Source of the DNA: a virus
DNA length: 62,723 nt
Strand: one strand, 5' to 3'
IMG/VR virus record: IMGVR_UViG_3300044700_000299
Location: 1-62,723 of that record
Shown here: positions 42,543-51,294 of the stretch, piece after piece
Layout: each line of letters starts with the position of its first letter
How positions within the stretch are numbered: position 1 is the stretch's first letter
Program-made: the position numbers and the translations under genes
Notes under the pieces: generated by a model
What the model saw: only the letters and a program-made list of their open reading frames with translations
The model's database searches: none
Told to the model about the DNA's origin: nothing

Positions 42543-43151
42543 TTATTTGATATCTGTTGATTCTAATAATGTGTAACTGAATTTGTTACCGTGAATTTTA
42601 GCAGCTTTTTTACAGATTGACATAAAGACATCAAAGTCTTTTACTCTTTTGAATACCTGACATCCTTCAGACCAATTTTCAACCCAAGTTGAATCAATAC
42701 CAGCTTTGTGTATGTTAATACCAAACATACCATTATCCTTAACAGTTTCTTCAAACAGTAAGTTTTTGTTAGCATCTCTCCAAACATCAACTTTATTTAA
42801 TCTTTGACAAAGTGCTTCGTATTTCCCCTGATGTTTATCAATTGCCCAAGTTGTACGATATTGATTAGGCACTAATCTAGCGACTCCTTTATTGTTGTGA
42901 AATTCCATAACACCTTTTTTACCTGGGTCAGTTGTTGCGTTCCAACAATAGAATTGCCAAACACCTTTCTCATCTTTAAATGAAATTGTGATATGGTCAT
43001 CAAATACGTTAGTTACCTTTTTAGCAACTGATGGTGAATTGTTTCTAACACCAATGATATTAACATCGTAAGATTTATTAGCATCATCGTTAAACCACTT
43101 ATATCCTTTTGATTTAAGTGCTGATTCAATCTGTTCTCTTGTATAAGACAT
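42543..43151 (-). CDS. putative L,D-transpeptidase-like (YkuD-type) protein
   Basis: 202 residues. The C-terminal half contains GINIHKAG and, 14 residues later, WSEGCQVF: a His then S/x-G-C spacing like the YkuD active site (H...SxGC). N-terminal residues lack a signal peptide. Peptidoglycan cross-link or turnover activity is plausible; the fold assignment is from motif spacing. Late promoter on the minus strand. Confidence 0.6.
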   Translation of the reverse strand: MSYTREQIESALKSKGYKWFNDDANKSYDVNIIGVRNNSPSVAKKVTNVFDDHITISFKDEKGVWQFYCWNATTDPGKKGVMEFHNNKGVARLVPNQYRTTWAIDKHQGKYEALCQRLNKVDVWRDANKNLLFEETVKDNGMFGINIHKAGIDSTWVENWSEGCQVFKRVKDFDVFMSICKKAAKIHGNKFSYTLLESTDIK

Positions 43152-43175
43152 AATTAATTTTTTTTTTGTTTATTT

Positions 43176-43188
43176 TAATTATAAATAT
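43176..43188 (-). promoter_or_regulatory. late promoter, minus strand (ATATTTATAATTA)
   Basis: 24 nt before the start at 43151; divergent from 43198. Confidence 0.65.
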
Positions 43189-43197
43189 GTGGTCAGG

Positions 43198-43208
43198 TAT
43201 ATTTATAA
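43198..43208 (+). promoter_or_regulatory. late promoter (TATATTTATAA)
   Basis: Divergent partner of 43176; 19 nt before a possible ATG at 43228. Confidence 0.55.
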
Positions 43209-43227
43209 GTTTAACCCCCGAAAAGAT

Positions 43228-43293
43228 ATGAACGAGACGATTTTTGACTATGATGATGATGAGTTTGGAGACCACACTATCTGCACATTTTAA
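43228..43293 (+). CDS. possible 21-residue acidic peptide
   Basis: MNETIFDYDDDEFGDHTICT plus Phe; ATG in the common AAAAGATATG start context and behind a late box. May be an independent small peptide or the first part of a gene continued in another frame. Confidence 0.35.
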   Translation: MNETIFDYDDDEFGDHTICTF

Positions 43294-43303
43294 TGTGAAT
43301 GGT

Positions 43304-43471
43304 ATGGATGAAACTATTGGAAAATTGATTAAGAAGATAATTGATAAACAATTAAACTCGCCGCAGTGTGGCGAGTTTTCATCAGAAATTGATTATGATA
43401 AAATCATAAAAGATTTAAAGAAATTGAAAAAAAGGTTAAGTACTGGTATGGTTATTGATGATGATAAGTAA
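43304..43471 (+). CDS. small helical protein, start uncertain
   Basis: 55 residues from ATG 43304 (MDETIGKLIKKIIDKQ...). An in-frame ATG at 43244 exists but gives an unlikely Met-rich start. Basic helical C-terminus. Unknown. Confidence 0.45.
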   Translation: MDETIGKLIKKIIDKQLNSPQCGEFSSEIDYDKIIKDLKKLKKRLSTGMVIDDDK

Positions 43472-43481
43472 AACTTATATT

Positions 43482-43583
43482 ATGATACACAATACAGAAG
43501 CCATCGTTCAAATTACACTGTCATCAGTTCTAACATTATTAGTTATCGCTCATTTAGTGATTACTAAAGTGAGGGGGAATTAA
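43482..43583 (+). CDS. 33-residue single-span membrane peptide
   Basis: MIHNTEAIVQ followed by one hydrophobic helix and VTKVRGN-type basic end (ITKVRGN). Its stop overlaps the minus-strand gene end. Unknown. Confidence 0.45.
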   Translation: MIHNTEAIVQITLSSVLTLLVIAHLVITKVRGN

Positions 43584-44077
43584 ATTGGTTTAACATCACG
43601 TTTATGAATACCCCAATCATCCATTGAACCTTCTAAATGGTCCTGACTCATTTCTTTACCACTATATAAATCTAACGCACCGTCATATTCTAATTCATTA
43701 AATAGATTAATAGCGTCGGAACTATCACCATACGACTCAACTTTTTCCATGTATTCAGTTCTAGTAACACTAGTTTCAATAACCCAATATGGTATTTGAT
43801 AAGTGTTAAATTGAGGTTCAATTAAATTATCATAATCTTCGTTTTTTAAACTATTATTATTTAATTTAATAAAATTAACAATGTATGATGTGTCAAGTCT
43901 TAAATCATCAGATTTGATACCAAATAATTTAAGTAACTTACTAACTTGATTTAATATATCACCATATTCGATATAATCAAACTGATATTCTAAGATACCT
44001 TCAAGTAAATCTGTGGTTTTATAAAGACGTTTAACAATCGCGTGTTTTAATTTTTCAGGTTGGTCTCCTAATCTCAT
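43580..44077 (-). CDS. hypothetical protein, late promoter
   Basis: 165 residues, helical N-terminal half, acidic C-terminal part. Late box TATTTATACATA 13 nt upstream on the minus strand. Unknown. Confidence 0.65.
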   Translation of the reverse strand: MRLGDQPEKLKHAIVKRLYKTTDLLEGILEYQFDYIEYGDILNQVSKLLKLFGIKSDDLRLDTSYIVNFIKLNNNSLKNEDYDNLIEPQFNTYQIPYWVIETSVTRTEYMEKVESYGDSSDAINLFNELEYDGALDLYSGKEMSQDHLEGSMDDWGIHKRDVKPI

Positions 44078-44090
44078 AATGTTAAATTTA

Positions 44091-44102
44091 TATGTATAAA
44101 TA
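44091..44102 (-). promoter_or_regulatory. late promoter, minus strand (TATTTATACATA)
   Basis: Reads into the gene starting at 44077. Confidence 0.6.
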
Positions 44103-44150
44103 GTTGAGTTGTTTAATAATTTTAGTTACTTTTATTCAAAAGAAAAATAT

Positions 44151-44366
44151 ATGCAAACATTAGTATTTAACACAACAACAAAAACTGCAAAACTTTATGA
44201 AGGGATTGCTGAAGGTACAACCCTAATCGCTCACTACACTGACGTTCCAACTGTGAAAGTTATGGATGATGGGTATTACCAAGTAATGCAAAGAGACGCA
44301 TTAGAAAAACAATTACCGGTACTAAGAGTTCCAATCGCTAACACCAATATGTTTATTAAAGAGTAA
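44151..44366 (+). CDS. small beta-rich protein
   Basis: 71 residues from the ATG at 44151 (MQTLVFNTTTKTAKLYEGIA). Stop overlaps the next ATG (TAATG). A TTACTTTT box about 20 nt upstream is a weak early signal. Unknown. Confidence 0.65.
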   Translation: MQTLVFNTTTKTAKLYEGIAEGTTLIAHYTDVPTVKVMDDGYYQVMQRDALEKQLPVLRVPIANTNMFIKE

Positions 44367-44677
44367 TGAAATCAATCAGTCAAATTTTTAGAAGTAACAG
44401 AGAATTAATGGATGAACCTGAAGTTCAGGAGTTAATCGAATATTGCCGTGAATTGGAGGGGCAAGTTATGGATAGAAAGATTGATGATAATTACGATAAG
44501 GAACATGTTCTACGTAGTATGTTAAAGGACATTAGAACAGGTATTGATGACACATTAAAAGACGACGAGGAATCAATCAGATTCAATGAAACACCAAGAG
44601 TTGATTTCAAAGATGCTATGTTGAATTTGAAAAAATTCCTTGCCGAAATGTGTTTTATTAACAAAATTATTTTATGA
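44366..44677 (+). CDS. small helical protein
   Basis: 103 residues, charged helical (VQELIEYCRELEGQVMDRK). Overlaps both neighbours by 1-4 nt, so translationally coupled. No family recognised. Confidence 0.65.
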   Translation: MKSISQIFRSNRELMDEPEVQELIEYCRELEGQVMDRKIDDNYDKEHVLRSMLKDIRTGIDDTLKDDEESIRFNETPRVDFKDAMLNLKKFLAEMCFINKIIL

Positions 44678-45060
44678 AGAAAAGAGTTTATTTAGTCGAT
44701 ATTGATGGGACTATTTGTGATGATATAAAGAACGAAGAGAGTCATTTATATCCTGACGCTAAAGTATATGATGGTGCTTTAGAGGAATTGAATAAGTTGT
44801 ATGATGAAGGTAACATTATAACATTCTTCACCGCCAGGGAAAGTAAAGACCGTGAGGTTACTGAAATGTGGTTAAAGGATAATGGGTTCAAGTATCACGG
44901 ATTAATCACTGACAAACCAAGAATCAAAGATGCTCAGGAGTATGTTTGGATAGACAACATTCCAATCAGAGGTATCACCTATAAAGGTAAGTGGTCACCA
45001 ATCATTGAGAAACAATTATTCTGTGATGAGGTGAAATCAATGTTGATGTTTAAGAAATGA
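44674..45060 (+). CDS. HAD-family phosphatase
   Basis: 128 residues. Motif I VDIDGTICDD near 7-16, motif II-like FFTARES near 51-57, Lys in ITDKPRIKD, and an acidic motif IV region YVWIDN. Similar to the 3' phosphatase half of phage polynucleotide kinases or to small nucleotidases. Substrate unknown. Confidence 0.8.
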   Translation: MKKRVYLVDIDGTICDDIKNEESHLYPDAKVYDGALEELNKLYDEGNIITFFTARESKDREVTEMWLKDNGFKYHGLITDKPRIKDAQEYVWIDNIPIRGITYKGKWSPIIEKQLFCDEVKSMLMFKK

Positions 45061-45089
45061 AAAAAGGGGTCTAATTCGACCCCTTTTCA
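45060..45089. terminator. bidirectional terminator
   Basis: AAAAGGGGTC/GACCCCTTTT stem between convergent genes. Confidence 0.8.
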
Positions 45090-45406
45090 ATTGGAATTAC
45101 TTTTACTCTAATACGTCCCACTTGATGGTTTGCTAACTTGCCAAATGATTTTTTACTTAAATCAATCCTGTTTTGTGATTTATTACCCATCCTATCGGTA
45201 ATTTCAACAGTATCTGATTTATTGTTTGATAAGTTAACAACGACTACTTTTGAACGTAATGGTAAGTAATTGTATGCTGCCGTTGAATATTCTCTATGAA
45301 CTTTTGGATGACCTGTTGTGTCATACCAAGTTGCGGTATGAACGTCAGGTTGAGTGTTCGTTAGGGAGGTTAATGACAGACATAATAAAATAAATATTAC
45401 TCTCAT
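45071..45406 (-). CDS. RlpA-like double-psi beta-barrel protein, secreted
   Basis: 111 residues from the ATG at 45406, giving a clean signal peptide MRVIFILLCLSLTSLTNTQ. ATWYDTTGHP, STAAYNYLPLRSKVVV, EITDRMG and RIDLSKKSFGKLA follow the RlpA barrel, including the catalytic-Asp context. Such enzymes cut denuded glycan strands. A secreted lytic transglycosylase could remodel the host wall during infection or aid lysis. Confidence 0.8.
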   Translation of the reverse strand: MRVIFILLCLSLTSLTNTQPDVHTATWYDTTGHPKVHREYSTAAYNYLPLRSKVVVVNLSNNKSDTVEITDRMGNKSQNRIDLSKKSFGKLANHQVGRIRVKVIPIEKGSN

Positions 45407-45451
45407 AGTATATAAGTATACGTACAATCTTGACAAAAGGAAAGATTTAAG

Positions 45452-45463
45452 TATTTATTAATA
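45452..45463 (+). promoter_or_regulatory. late promoter (TATTTATTAATA)
   Basis: 10 nt before the ATG at 45474. Confidence 0.8.
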
Positions 45464-45473
45464 AAAATCTGAT

Positions 45474-46607
45474 ATGAAACATAAAATAATAATTACCGAA
45501 TCTCAATATGGTGCTTTGTTGTCAAAATTAAACGAACAAAGTAGTATGCAATTTGGTGGTCAAAAACTTCGTTTTGGTAAAAGTAAATTTGAAAAAAATG
45601 AGTTTAATCAAAGTGGTGGTAAATATAGTGTAACAATCCCTGAAAATGAATGGGACTCGTATATTGCTAAAAATGAGAATGAAATAATCTCAATTTTTAA
45701 GAAAAATGGTTCTAAGGTAAGTATTACTAATTGGTCTGAAATTAAGATGAGTGATAAAAGATTCGCTGTTGGTATATTAGAGGCGTTTATTGATGGTGAT
45801 TTTACAAGTATTAGAATTACGAAAAAAGGTGAAACTGTTACAGAACCTGCTAAAACAGATGATGGTAGTAAGACATATCCGTCAGAGGTATTTAGTTTAC
45901 CGGCATCAGTTCCACCTAACTCAGATTTCTTTGTTGATAATGAGTGGATTTTAACTGACGTGTTTAAACAAATGGTTGAAAGTGATATCGTGAATATAAT
46001 TACAACTAATGTTGATAAAATAATACAACAATTTCCACAGGCAAAAGACAGACCTAATGTGTATTTAAGAAGTTTAAGTATTGACACATCATGTTCTACT
46101 TTACCTAATGGAATTCCTAAGAATAGTCCTGGAGCGGCTAATTACTCAAAAGGAATAACATTCGTTCAATTATCCACGGAAAGAAATAATGCCGCTAAAC
46201 AATACATAATTGAAAGATTAAAACAATTGAGTGTTGGTATTGATGATAATACTAAAATAAGTCAAAACCCTAATGGTTCTAATAAAGGTAATTTACTTGG
46301 GACTTCGGGACCAACTTGGAATTCAGGTTTAAGTAAGGTTGAAAAAAATAAATTAAGACCTCAATATGAGCAATATAAATACGCTAAAATAAATCTTGAT
46401 TTACAATTTAATACGTATCAACCAATACCAGGTCCTGAGTCAGGTAGTACAACACCTAATAAAGTAATTACAAGTGTAGATTACGATGTAAGAATGACTA
46501 AATATAAAGGTGGGTTTACTATTAACATACCTAAATTTAGTTTCAAGTTCGGTAAGAACAAAGGATGGAAAGGGACTAGAAGTTTGGCTTGTCCTTATTT
46601 CGGGTAA
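45474..46607 (+). CDS. tagged structural protein with OmpA-like segment
   Basis: 377 residues. Tag MKHKIIITESQYGALLSKLN (ITE site). A segment near 195-260 (LSIDTSCSTLPNG, then FVQLSTERNNAAKQYIIERL) has the L-S-x-x-R-A-x-x-V/I-x-x-Y-L pattern of OmpA-like peptidoglycan-binding domains; tentative. C-terminal part beta-rich. Late promoter and tag point to a virion protein that may contact the cell wall. Confidence 0.65.
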   Translation: MKHKIIITESQYGALLSKLNEQSSMQFGGQKLRFGKSKFEKNEFNQSGGKYSVTIPENEWDSYIAKNENEIISIFKKNGSKVSITNWSEIKMSDKRFAVGILEAFIDGDFTSIRITKKGETVTEPAKTDDGSKTYPSEVFSLPASVPPNSDFFVDNEWILTDVFKQMVESDIVNIITTNVDKIIQQFPQAKDRPNVYLRSLSIDTSCSTLPNGIPKNSPGAANYSKGITFVQLSTERNNAAKQYIIERLKQLSVGIDDNTKISQNPNGSNKGNLLGTSGPTWNSGLSKVEKNKLRPQYEQYKYAKINLDLQFNTYQPIPGPESGSTTPNKVITSVDYDVRMTKYKGGFTINIPKFSFKFGKNKGWKGTRSLACPYFG

Positions 46608-46624
46608 AATAATGGATATTAAGG

Positions 46625-46656
46625 AAAGGGGTGTTTTACACCCCTTTTTTTATTTT
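46625..46656. terminator. bidirectional terminator
   Basis: Ten-bp stem AAAGGGGTGT/ACACCCCTTT between convergent genes. Confidence 0.85.
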
Positions 46657-47216
46657 ACCATACCTCTGATTACGATATTGATAGTTGAATCAGTGAATGT
46701 TAATCCGAAACCGTATGTTTTATAGTTATCAGATAGTAACAAATCCATGTGGTCGTCAGAACGAACAAAACTATCGAATACAGTTTCAGCGATTATTTTA
46801 TTGATATCACCATCAATTTTTTTAGTGGAAGTTAAAAATGTCATTAATAACAAGTTAATACATTCCATAGAGTTTTTACCGATGTTATTTGAGTGTGCGT
46901 ATTTTTTAGTTAATGTTCTTGAGAATTTTTCGCACACATTAGATAACGAGTCAGAAGATTTAACAGTTGGTTTACCATAATCTTTTCTAAATTCATTGAA
47001 AGATACTGATAAGTATTTTTTGATTTTAATTGTGTCGATAACACCAATTAAAGAATCAACTTTAAACATATCAAATCTACCACCATTTTTTGGTACTGCA
47101 GTTTTTGATTGGTTTTCAAATTTCCAAATGTCAGAGTATAACTTGTATTTAGTCACACCTTGAGAGTTAACGTTGAACGTTAATAAGATTGTCAATATCA
47201 AGAATAATGTTTTCAT
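46650..47216 (-). CDS. secreted CAP/SCP-like protein
   Basis: 188 residues. Signal peptide MKTLFLILTILLTFNVNSQG. The rest follows the CAP-domain outline: FNEFRKDYGKP, a helix with YAHSNNIGKNS, a W/F-x-x-S-x-x-H-type segment SFVRSDDHMDLLL and a C-terminal beta strand pair. CAP proteins are extracellular; their enzymatic role is uncertain. Presumably exported to the host periplasm. Confidence 0.7.
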   Translation of the reverse strand: MKTLFLILTILLTFNVNSQGVTKYKLYSDIWKFENQSKTAVPKNGGRFDMFKVDSLIGVIDTIKIKKYLSVSFNEFRKDYGKPTVKSSDSLSNVCEKFSRTLTKKYAHSNNIGKNSMECINLLLMTFLTSTKKIDGDINKIIAETVFDSFVRSDDHMDLLLSDNYKTYGFGLTFTDSTINIVIRGMVK

Positions 47217-47278
47217 AGTATGATGTGTTTGTCTTATAAAAATACAACAATTATCCTTTACTCAAACAATTTCTTGAG

Positions 47279-47290
47279 TATTTATTAATA
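47279..47290 (+). promoter_or_regulatory. late promoter (TATTTATTAATA)
   Basis: 10 nt before the ATG at 47301; same form as 45452. Confidence 0.8.
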
Positions 47291-47300
47291 AAGTTTTAGA

Positions 47301-48200
47301 ATGAAAAAAATATTGTTAGAAGAAATTAGTAGGATAAAAGTAATGATGGGTCTTAACGATGACTTATTAACTGAGGGTTCTAAATTAAAAATACTAACAG
47401 ATAAATTAGGGTTAAGTCAAGAGGCTGCCGAGTATTTGGAAAAAACTTGTGGTTCTAGTTCGGTGTGGATGTTTCATAAACTATTAGATAAACTTAATTT
47501 AATTTATAAAGTTTTTTCTGATGATAAAGAATTGGTGGATATTATTTTAGTCGCTGATGGTCTTAAAACTTGGAATGAATTTGTAGTTAAACAACTAGGT
47601 GTTACAATTCTTAGTGATATGGAAATTCGACGAGATATTCCAAAAATTATGGATTGGATTACTGTTACATTAAAAGGAAATTGGAAACCATTCGAAAATG
47701 ATACTTTCGACGAATTAGTGCAAAAAAGTAAAGAATTAACTAATTATATTGAAAAAAATCCTGTAATATTAGATTTCCGTGATAAAGAAGGTAATGGGTT
47801 CTATTGGGCGTATTTAGAGGGAAATACTTCAAAAGAAGAGTGTGATAGAATGGGACATTGTGGTAGGTCTGATAAAGGTCAATTATATTCGTTAAGAAGT
47901 TCTAAATATTATCATGGTATATTAGAAAATAAAAGTCATTTAACCGCGGCAATTGGGAATGGTCTGTTATATCAGTTAAAAGGTGTTAAGAATTCTAAAC
48001 CAAAAGAAGGATATCATAAATATATTTTACCATTGTTTTACGATAAAAGATATGGTGACTACTTAATTAAAGGAATTGGTTCGGAATATGAAACGGGTGC
48101 AGACTTTAAAATTGATGATTTATCTGATAATATGAAAACAGAGTTAAAAAATAAAAGACCTGATTTATTTGGGGGTGATGTAAATAATGAAATGAAATAA
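47301..48200 (+). CDS. tagged protein, paralogue A
   Basis: 299 residues. N-terminus MKKILLEEISRIKVMMGLND with an LLE site and a second LTE. A conserved C-terminal domain has DFRDKEGNGFYWAYL, DRMGHCGRSDKGQLYSLR, SHLTAAIGNG, YQLKGVKNSKPKEGYH and ILPLFYD: the Cys, Leu-Arg, Q-x-K-G-x-x-N order recalls PcfJ. Paralogous to the next gene, coupled by TAATG. Late promoter plus tag suggests packaging. Activity unknown. Confidence 0.7.
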   Translation: MKKILLEEISRIKVMMGLNDDLLTEGSKLKILTDKLGLSQEAAEYLEKTCGSSSVWMFHKLLDKLNLIYKVFSDDKELVDIILVADGLKTWNEFVVKQLGVTILSDMEIRRDIPKIMDWITVTLKGNWKPFENDTFDELVQKSKELTNYIEKNPVILDFRDKEGNGFYWAYLEGNTSKEECDRMGHCGRSDKGQLYSLRSSKYYHGILENKSHLTAAIGNGLLYQLKGVKNSKPKEGYHKYILPLFYDKRYGDYLIKGIGSEYETGADFKIDDLSDNMKTELKNKRPDLFGGDVNNEMK

Positions 48201-49882
48201 TGAGAAACTTATTATCTGAACAAATAAGTAAGATGCAATCAATGATGGGTATTAAAGATGACCTATTAGTTGAGGCTTCAAAATTAGAAATATTAACCGA
48301 TAAAGAAGGGTTGGATGAAGACCAAGCTAAGTTACTTGATGAGTTATGTGGTGGTTTATCGGTTTGGATGTTAGGTCGTGTTAAGAACTATTTAATGGTC
48401 GTAAGTACTAGCATTTCAAAATTTAATGATGAAAGACAAGGTGCAGGTTTAAATAAATTCATCATAGACGAAATTAATAAAAACAGTTATGTCAACAGAT
48501 GGCGTCAGGATATTATTGGAATTATGGATTGGATTCGTGTTGGTTTGGATGGTAATGTAAAACCATTTAAAAACTTACAGTTAGACGAACTAGTTAGAAA
48601 GTCTAAGGAATGGCACGATTCGTTAGGGTTGGGTAATGGTGATATCAATTATGTTGAGAAAAATGAGATTATAAAAGATTTCCGTGATGAAAATGGTAAT
48701 GGATTCTATTGGGCTGATTTAAATACTAAGGATTCAAAAGAAGAGTCGGAAAGAATGGGCCACTGTGGACGTTCAAGTTATGGTTATATATATTCATTAC
48801 GTGAGACAAAACCAATTAATAATAAATACACAATTAATAGGAGTCATTTAACTACTGCAATTGGTAATGATGGTATTATGTATCAGTTAAAAGGTCCTAA
48901 GAACTCAAAACCAAAAGAAGAATACCATAACTACATTTTACCATTGTTTTATGTGTTAGGTGGTGAAGGTGAAGAAGATGATTATTTAGTTAAAGGATTT
49001 GGAACCGAATACGCGTCACAACAGGATTTCAAATTAAGTGACTTACCTGATGATGTTATTAGAGAGTTATATCGAAATAGACCTGAATTGTTTGAAGGTA
49101 GAGCAATGATGAGAAAATTGGTTGATATGGGTATAATTGAAGCTCCTAATGTTGAATATAATATTACACTTAATATTGATGCTGATGATGTTGGTAGATA
49201 TGTTGATGGTGATTATGTTTATAGACGATATAAGAAAAAAGTTACGACACCTGCGGGACAAGAATATGATAAAACAGTTGAGGTTACAATGTTTGAAATA
49301 ATCTTAGCGGGTGACACTTATGATATATATTATAATGACTATACCGATTGGAAAGATTGTCTTACTTATCATGTGGATGATGCTCATAAACAAGAGATTA
49401 GGGAAATATTAAGAAAAGTTGCTGAACGTGGTGATGATGAATTTATTGCTGAAGATTTTGACCAAAAGGATTTAGAGGATATTATTGAAGAATATGATGA
49501 TTATGATAGTGTGAAAAGTGCGTTAGGTAATGCACAAAATAACGCTGAATCTAGTGATTATTCTGATTATTTATATAGACTATTACAAGATGCTTTAAAA
49601 GAATACGGGACAATTGAGAAAATGGATGACACAGGTGTTATCTTACACATAGACACTAAACGATATTTTGATGAAGCTAATCCTGATTATCTTGATGATT
49701 ATTTTGAACGATGTGATGATGATATTGAATGTACCTTTAAGGAACTTGTTACTGAAGATGAAATTGAAAAACCAAAGTGGAACTTTGATGATAGATGGTA
49801 TCCAAGTGTTGATAATGGATATTATAATGAAATGTTATCCGATTATCTCTACGATGTTAAACGTGATTATAAGATAGATTAA
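48200..49882 (+). CDS. tagged protein, paralogue B, with acidic extension
   Basis: 560 residues. N-terminus MRNLLSEQISKMQSMMGIKD (LSE site). The first 310 residues align with paralogue A (ERMGHCGRSSYGYIYSLRE, YQLKGPKNSKPKEEYH). The remaining 250 residues are unique: a beta domain near 330-400 and a very acidic Tyr/Asp-rich helical tail. Arose by tandem duplication plus fusion or loss of the tail. Function unknown. Confidence 0.7.
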   Translation: MRNLLSEQISKMQSMMGIKDDLLVEASKLEILTDKEGLDEDQAKLLDELCGGLSVWMLGRVKNYLMVVSTSISKFNDERQGAGLNKFIIDEINKNSYVNRWRQDIIGIMDWIRVGLDGNVKPFKNLQLDELVRKSKEWHDSLGLGNGDINYVEKNEIIKDFRDENGNGFYWADLNTKDSKEESERMGHCGRSSYGYIYSLRETKPINNKYTINRSHLTTAIGNDGIMYQLKGPKNSKPKEEYHNYILPLFYVLGGEGEEDDYLVKGFGTEYASQQDFKLSDLPDDVIRELYRNRPELFEGRAMMRKLVDMGIIEAPNVEYNITLNIDADDVGRYVDGDYVYRRYKKKVTTPAGQEYDKTVEVTMFEIILAGDTYDIYYNDYTDWKDCLTYHVDDAHKQEIREILRKVAERGDDEFIAEDFDQKDLEDIIEEYDDYDSVKSALGNAQNNAESSDYSDYLYRLLQDALKEYGTIEKMDDTGVILHIDTKRYFDEANPDYLDDYFERCDDDIECTFKELVTEDEIEKPKWNFDDRWYPSVDNGYYNEMLSDYLYDVKRDYKID

Positions 49883-49885
49883 TTT

Positions 49886-49914
49886 AAACCCCCAGGTAAA
49901 ATTGGGGGTTTTTT
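49886..49914 (+). terminator. terminator, CCCCCA/TGGGGG type
   Basis: AACCCCCA stem with TTGGGGGTT and T run. Confidence 0.85.
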
Positions 49915-49915
49915 A

Positions 49916-49947
49916 TTTGGTAGATGTTTGAAGTTGTATTATATTTG
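49916..49947 (+). promoter_or_regulatory. early promoter, consensus match
   Basis: TTTG at 49916-49919, 20-nt spacer, TATATTTG at 49940-49947, just after a terminator; starts the early gene block at 49965. Confidence 0.8.
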
Positions 49948-49964
49948 TAAAAACGATAAGAGTT

Positions 49965-50117
49965 ATGGAAAGATTTTCAATGAGAGAAGTGTTAAAGGAG
50001 AAATACGGTGAAACTGAGAAAAACACTAAAACTGCTAAGTCAACTAAGAAAGTTGAGAAGAAAGGTAACTATGTTGTGAAGATAGTTGATGGTGTTAAAT
50101 ATATGGTATTGAAATAA
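49965..50117 (+). CDS. small basic protein
   Basis: 50 residues, Lys-rich middle (KTAKSTKKVEKK) and a short beta C-terminus. First gene behind a perfect early promoter, 1 nt before the next ATG. Unknown. Confidence 0.6.
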   Translation: MERFSMREVLKEKYGETEKNTKTAKSTKKVEKKGNYVVKIVDGVKYMVLK

Positions 50118-50118
50118 T

Positions 50119-50655
50119 ATGCAAAAGAGAGCGGTAAGTGGTGTTGTCTTCGAAAATTCATTCCAAGGTGATGGTTGGGTAAGACAATCAACTTCACCAA
50201 AGTTTAAATGGTCAGGTAATGGACGTTCAATTATAGACAAAATTAAATCAGTTGAATTTAAACCTGAGTTATTTATTTTGGATGAGGAATCACGAATGTC
50301 TAAGTATGATATCTACAACACAATCACGGGTAAAAAACGTGAAGTTAAAAAATACACCAAGGAGGGATTAAACAGTTGGTCTTTGTATTCCGAGGCGTTT
50401 TTCAAGATAGCGTCAAGACATACCGCAAGTCAAATAAGTGTTGAGACTTACAATAAATTTGTTGAGGATTACTACGAACATTATAAGAACACAGGTTTAT
50501 TTGAAAGAGTTATTCACAAATTAACCAAAGATGTTGAAGGTGTACAAATAATAGATACCTTTATACCGATGACTGAATTAGAGTTCAAAGTTGATATAGT
50601 TAGAAACAGTTGGAAGGGTTATTACAGATTGACAGTATTAATTAAATTAAAATAA
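50119..50655 (+). CDS. possible PD-(D/E)xK-like nuclease
   Basis: 178 residues. VVFENSFQG near 10, a Trp/Gly-rich loop, and YDIYNTITGKKREVKKYTK near 65-84: an Asp followed 11-13 residues later by E-V-K is the layout of the PD-(D/E)xK nuclease core. Early expression would suit a DNA-targeting enzyme. This is motif impression only; other explanations are open. Confidence 0.5.
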   Translation: MQKRAVSGVVFENSFQGDGWVRQSTSPKFKWSGNGRSIIDKIKSVEFKPELFILDEESRMSKYDIYNTITGKKREVKKYTKEGLNSWSLYSEAFFKIASRHTASQISVETYNKFVEDYYEHYKNTGLFERVIHKLTKDVEGVQIIDTFIPMTELEFKVDIVRNSWKGYYRLTVLIKLK

Positions 50656-50660
50656 GAGAT

Positions 50661-50975
50661 ATGAATATAGTTAATAAAACATTAATGGTTGATATTGAGA
50701 ACGATATTACATTAGAGAACGGGTCAATAACAATGACTGTTATACATCAAGCGTACATTGGTCCAAGTCACGTTGATATTGAGTTGGCTGATTATTATAA
50801 CGTTAAATTCTTAGGTAAGGAAATTACATTCTCTAAGTTAAGAGAAACATTAAAAAATATTGACATCGACATAGATTTATTAGTTGGTGAGAAAACTGAT
50901 AAATTATTCACAGATGAAGATATCGAATATTTACAATCATTATATTCAAGTATTAAATCACCATATACGAAATAA
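50661..50975 (+). CDS. hypothetical protein
   Basis: 104 residues, beta-rich first half and helical end. One nt before the next start. Unrecognised. Confidence 0.6.
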   Translation: MNIVNKTLMVDIENDITLENGSITMTVIHQAYIGPSHVDIELADYYNVKFLGKEITFSKLRETLKNIDIDIDLLVGEKTDKLFTDEDIEYLQSLYSSIKSPYTK

Positions 50976-50976
50976 G

Positions 50977-51294
50977 ATGACATTTGAGAATTTTTTTAAG
51001 ATATTGGATTGTTACAAGAGAGGGTCTGAAATGATATCGGACCTTCACGATTTAGGGTTTGATTTGATGGAGGGTAGATATCAATTATCCGATATTTTAT
51101 TTGAACAATTACAAAACTCAATACGTTTTGTTTATGGTGATGAAGGGTTGGATTGGGTGGAATGGTTCATCTTTGAAAATGGTTATGGGGATAATAAAAT
51201 GGGTGCGAATGATGAAAATGGTAAATTAATTTGTCAATCATATGAAGAATTGTTTCAATATTTAGAAAAAAATCATAAGTTATGTATACATTAA
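50977..51294 (+). CDS. hypothetical protein
   Basis: 105 residues from the ATG at 50977. Helical with a conserved-looking DWVEWFIFENGYGDN near 70 and an acidic C-terminus. Overlaps the next gene by 13 nt. No family known to me. Confidence 0.65.
   Translation: MTFENFFKILDCYKRGSEMISDLHDLGFDLMEGRYQLSDILFEQLQNSIRFVYGDEGLDWVEWFIFENGYGDNKMGANDENGKLICQSYEELFQYLEKNHKLCIH

Noticed and set aside
45608-46087. Long antisense frame opposite the tagged protein at 45474
   Set aside because: Shadow of the real gene, which has a late promoter, tag and terminator.
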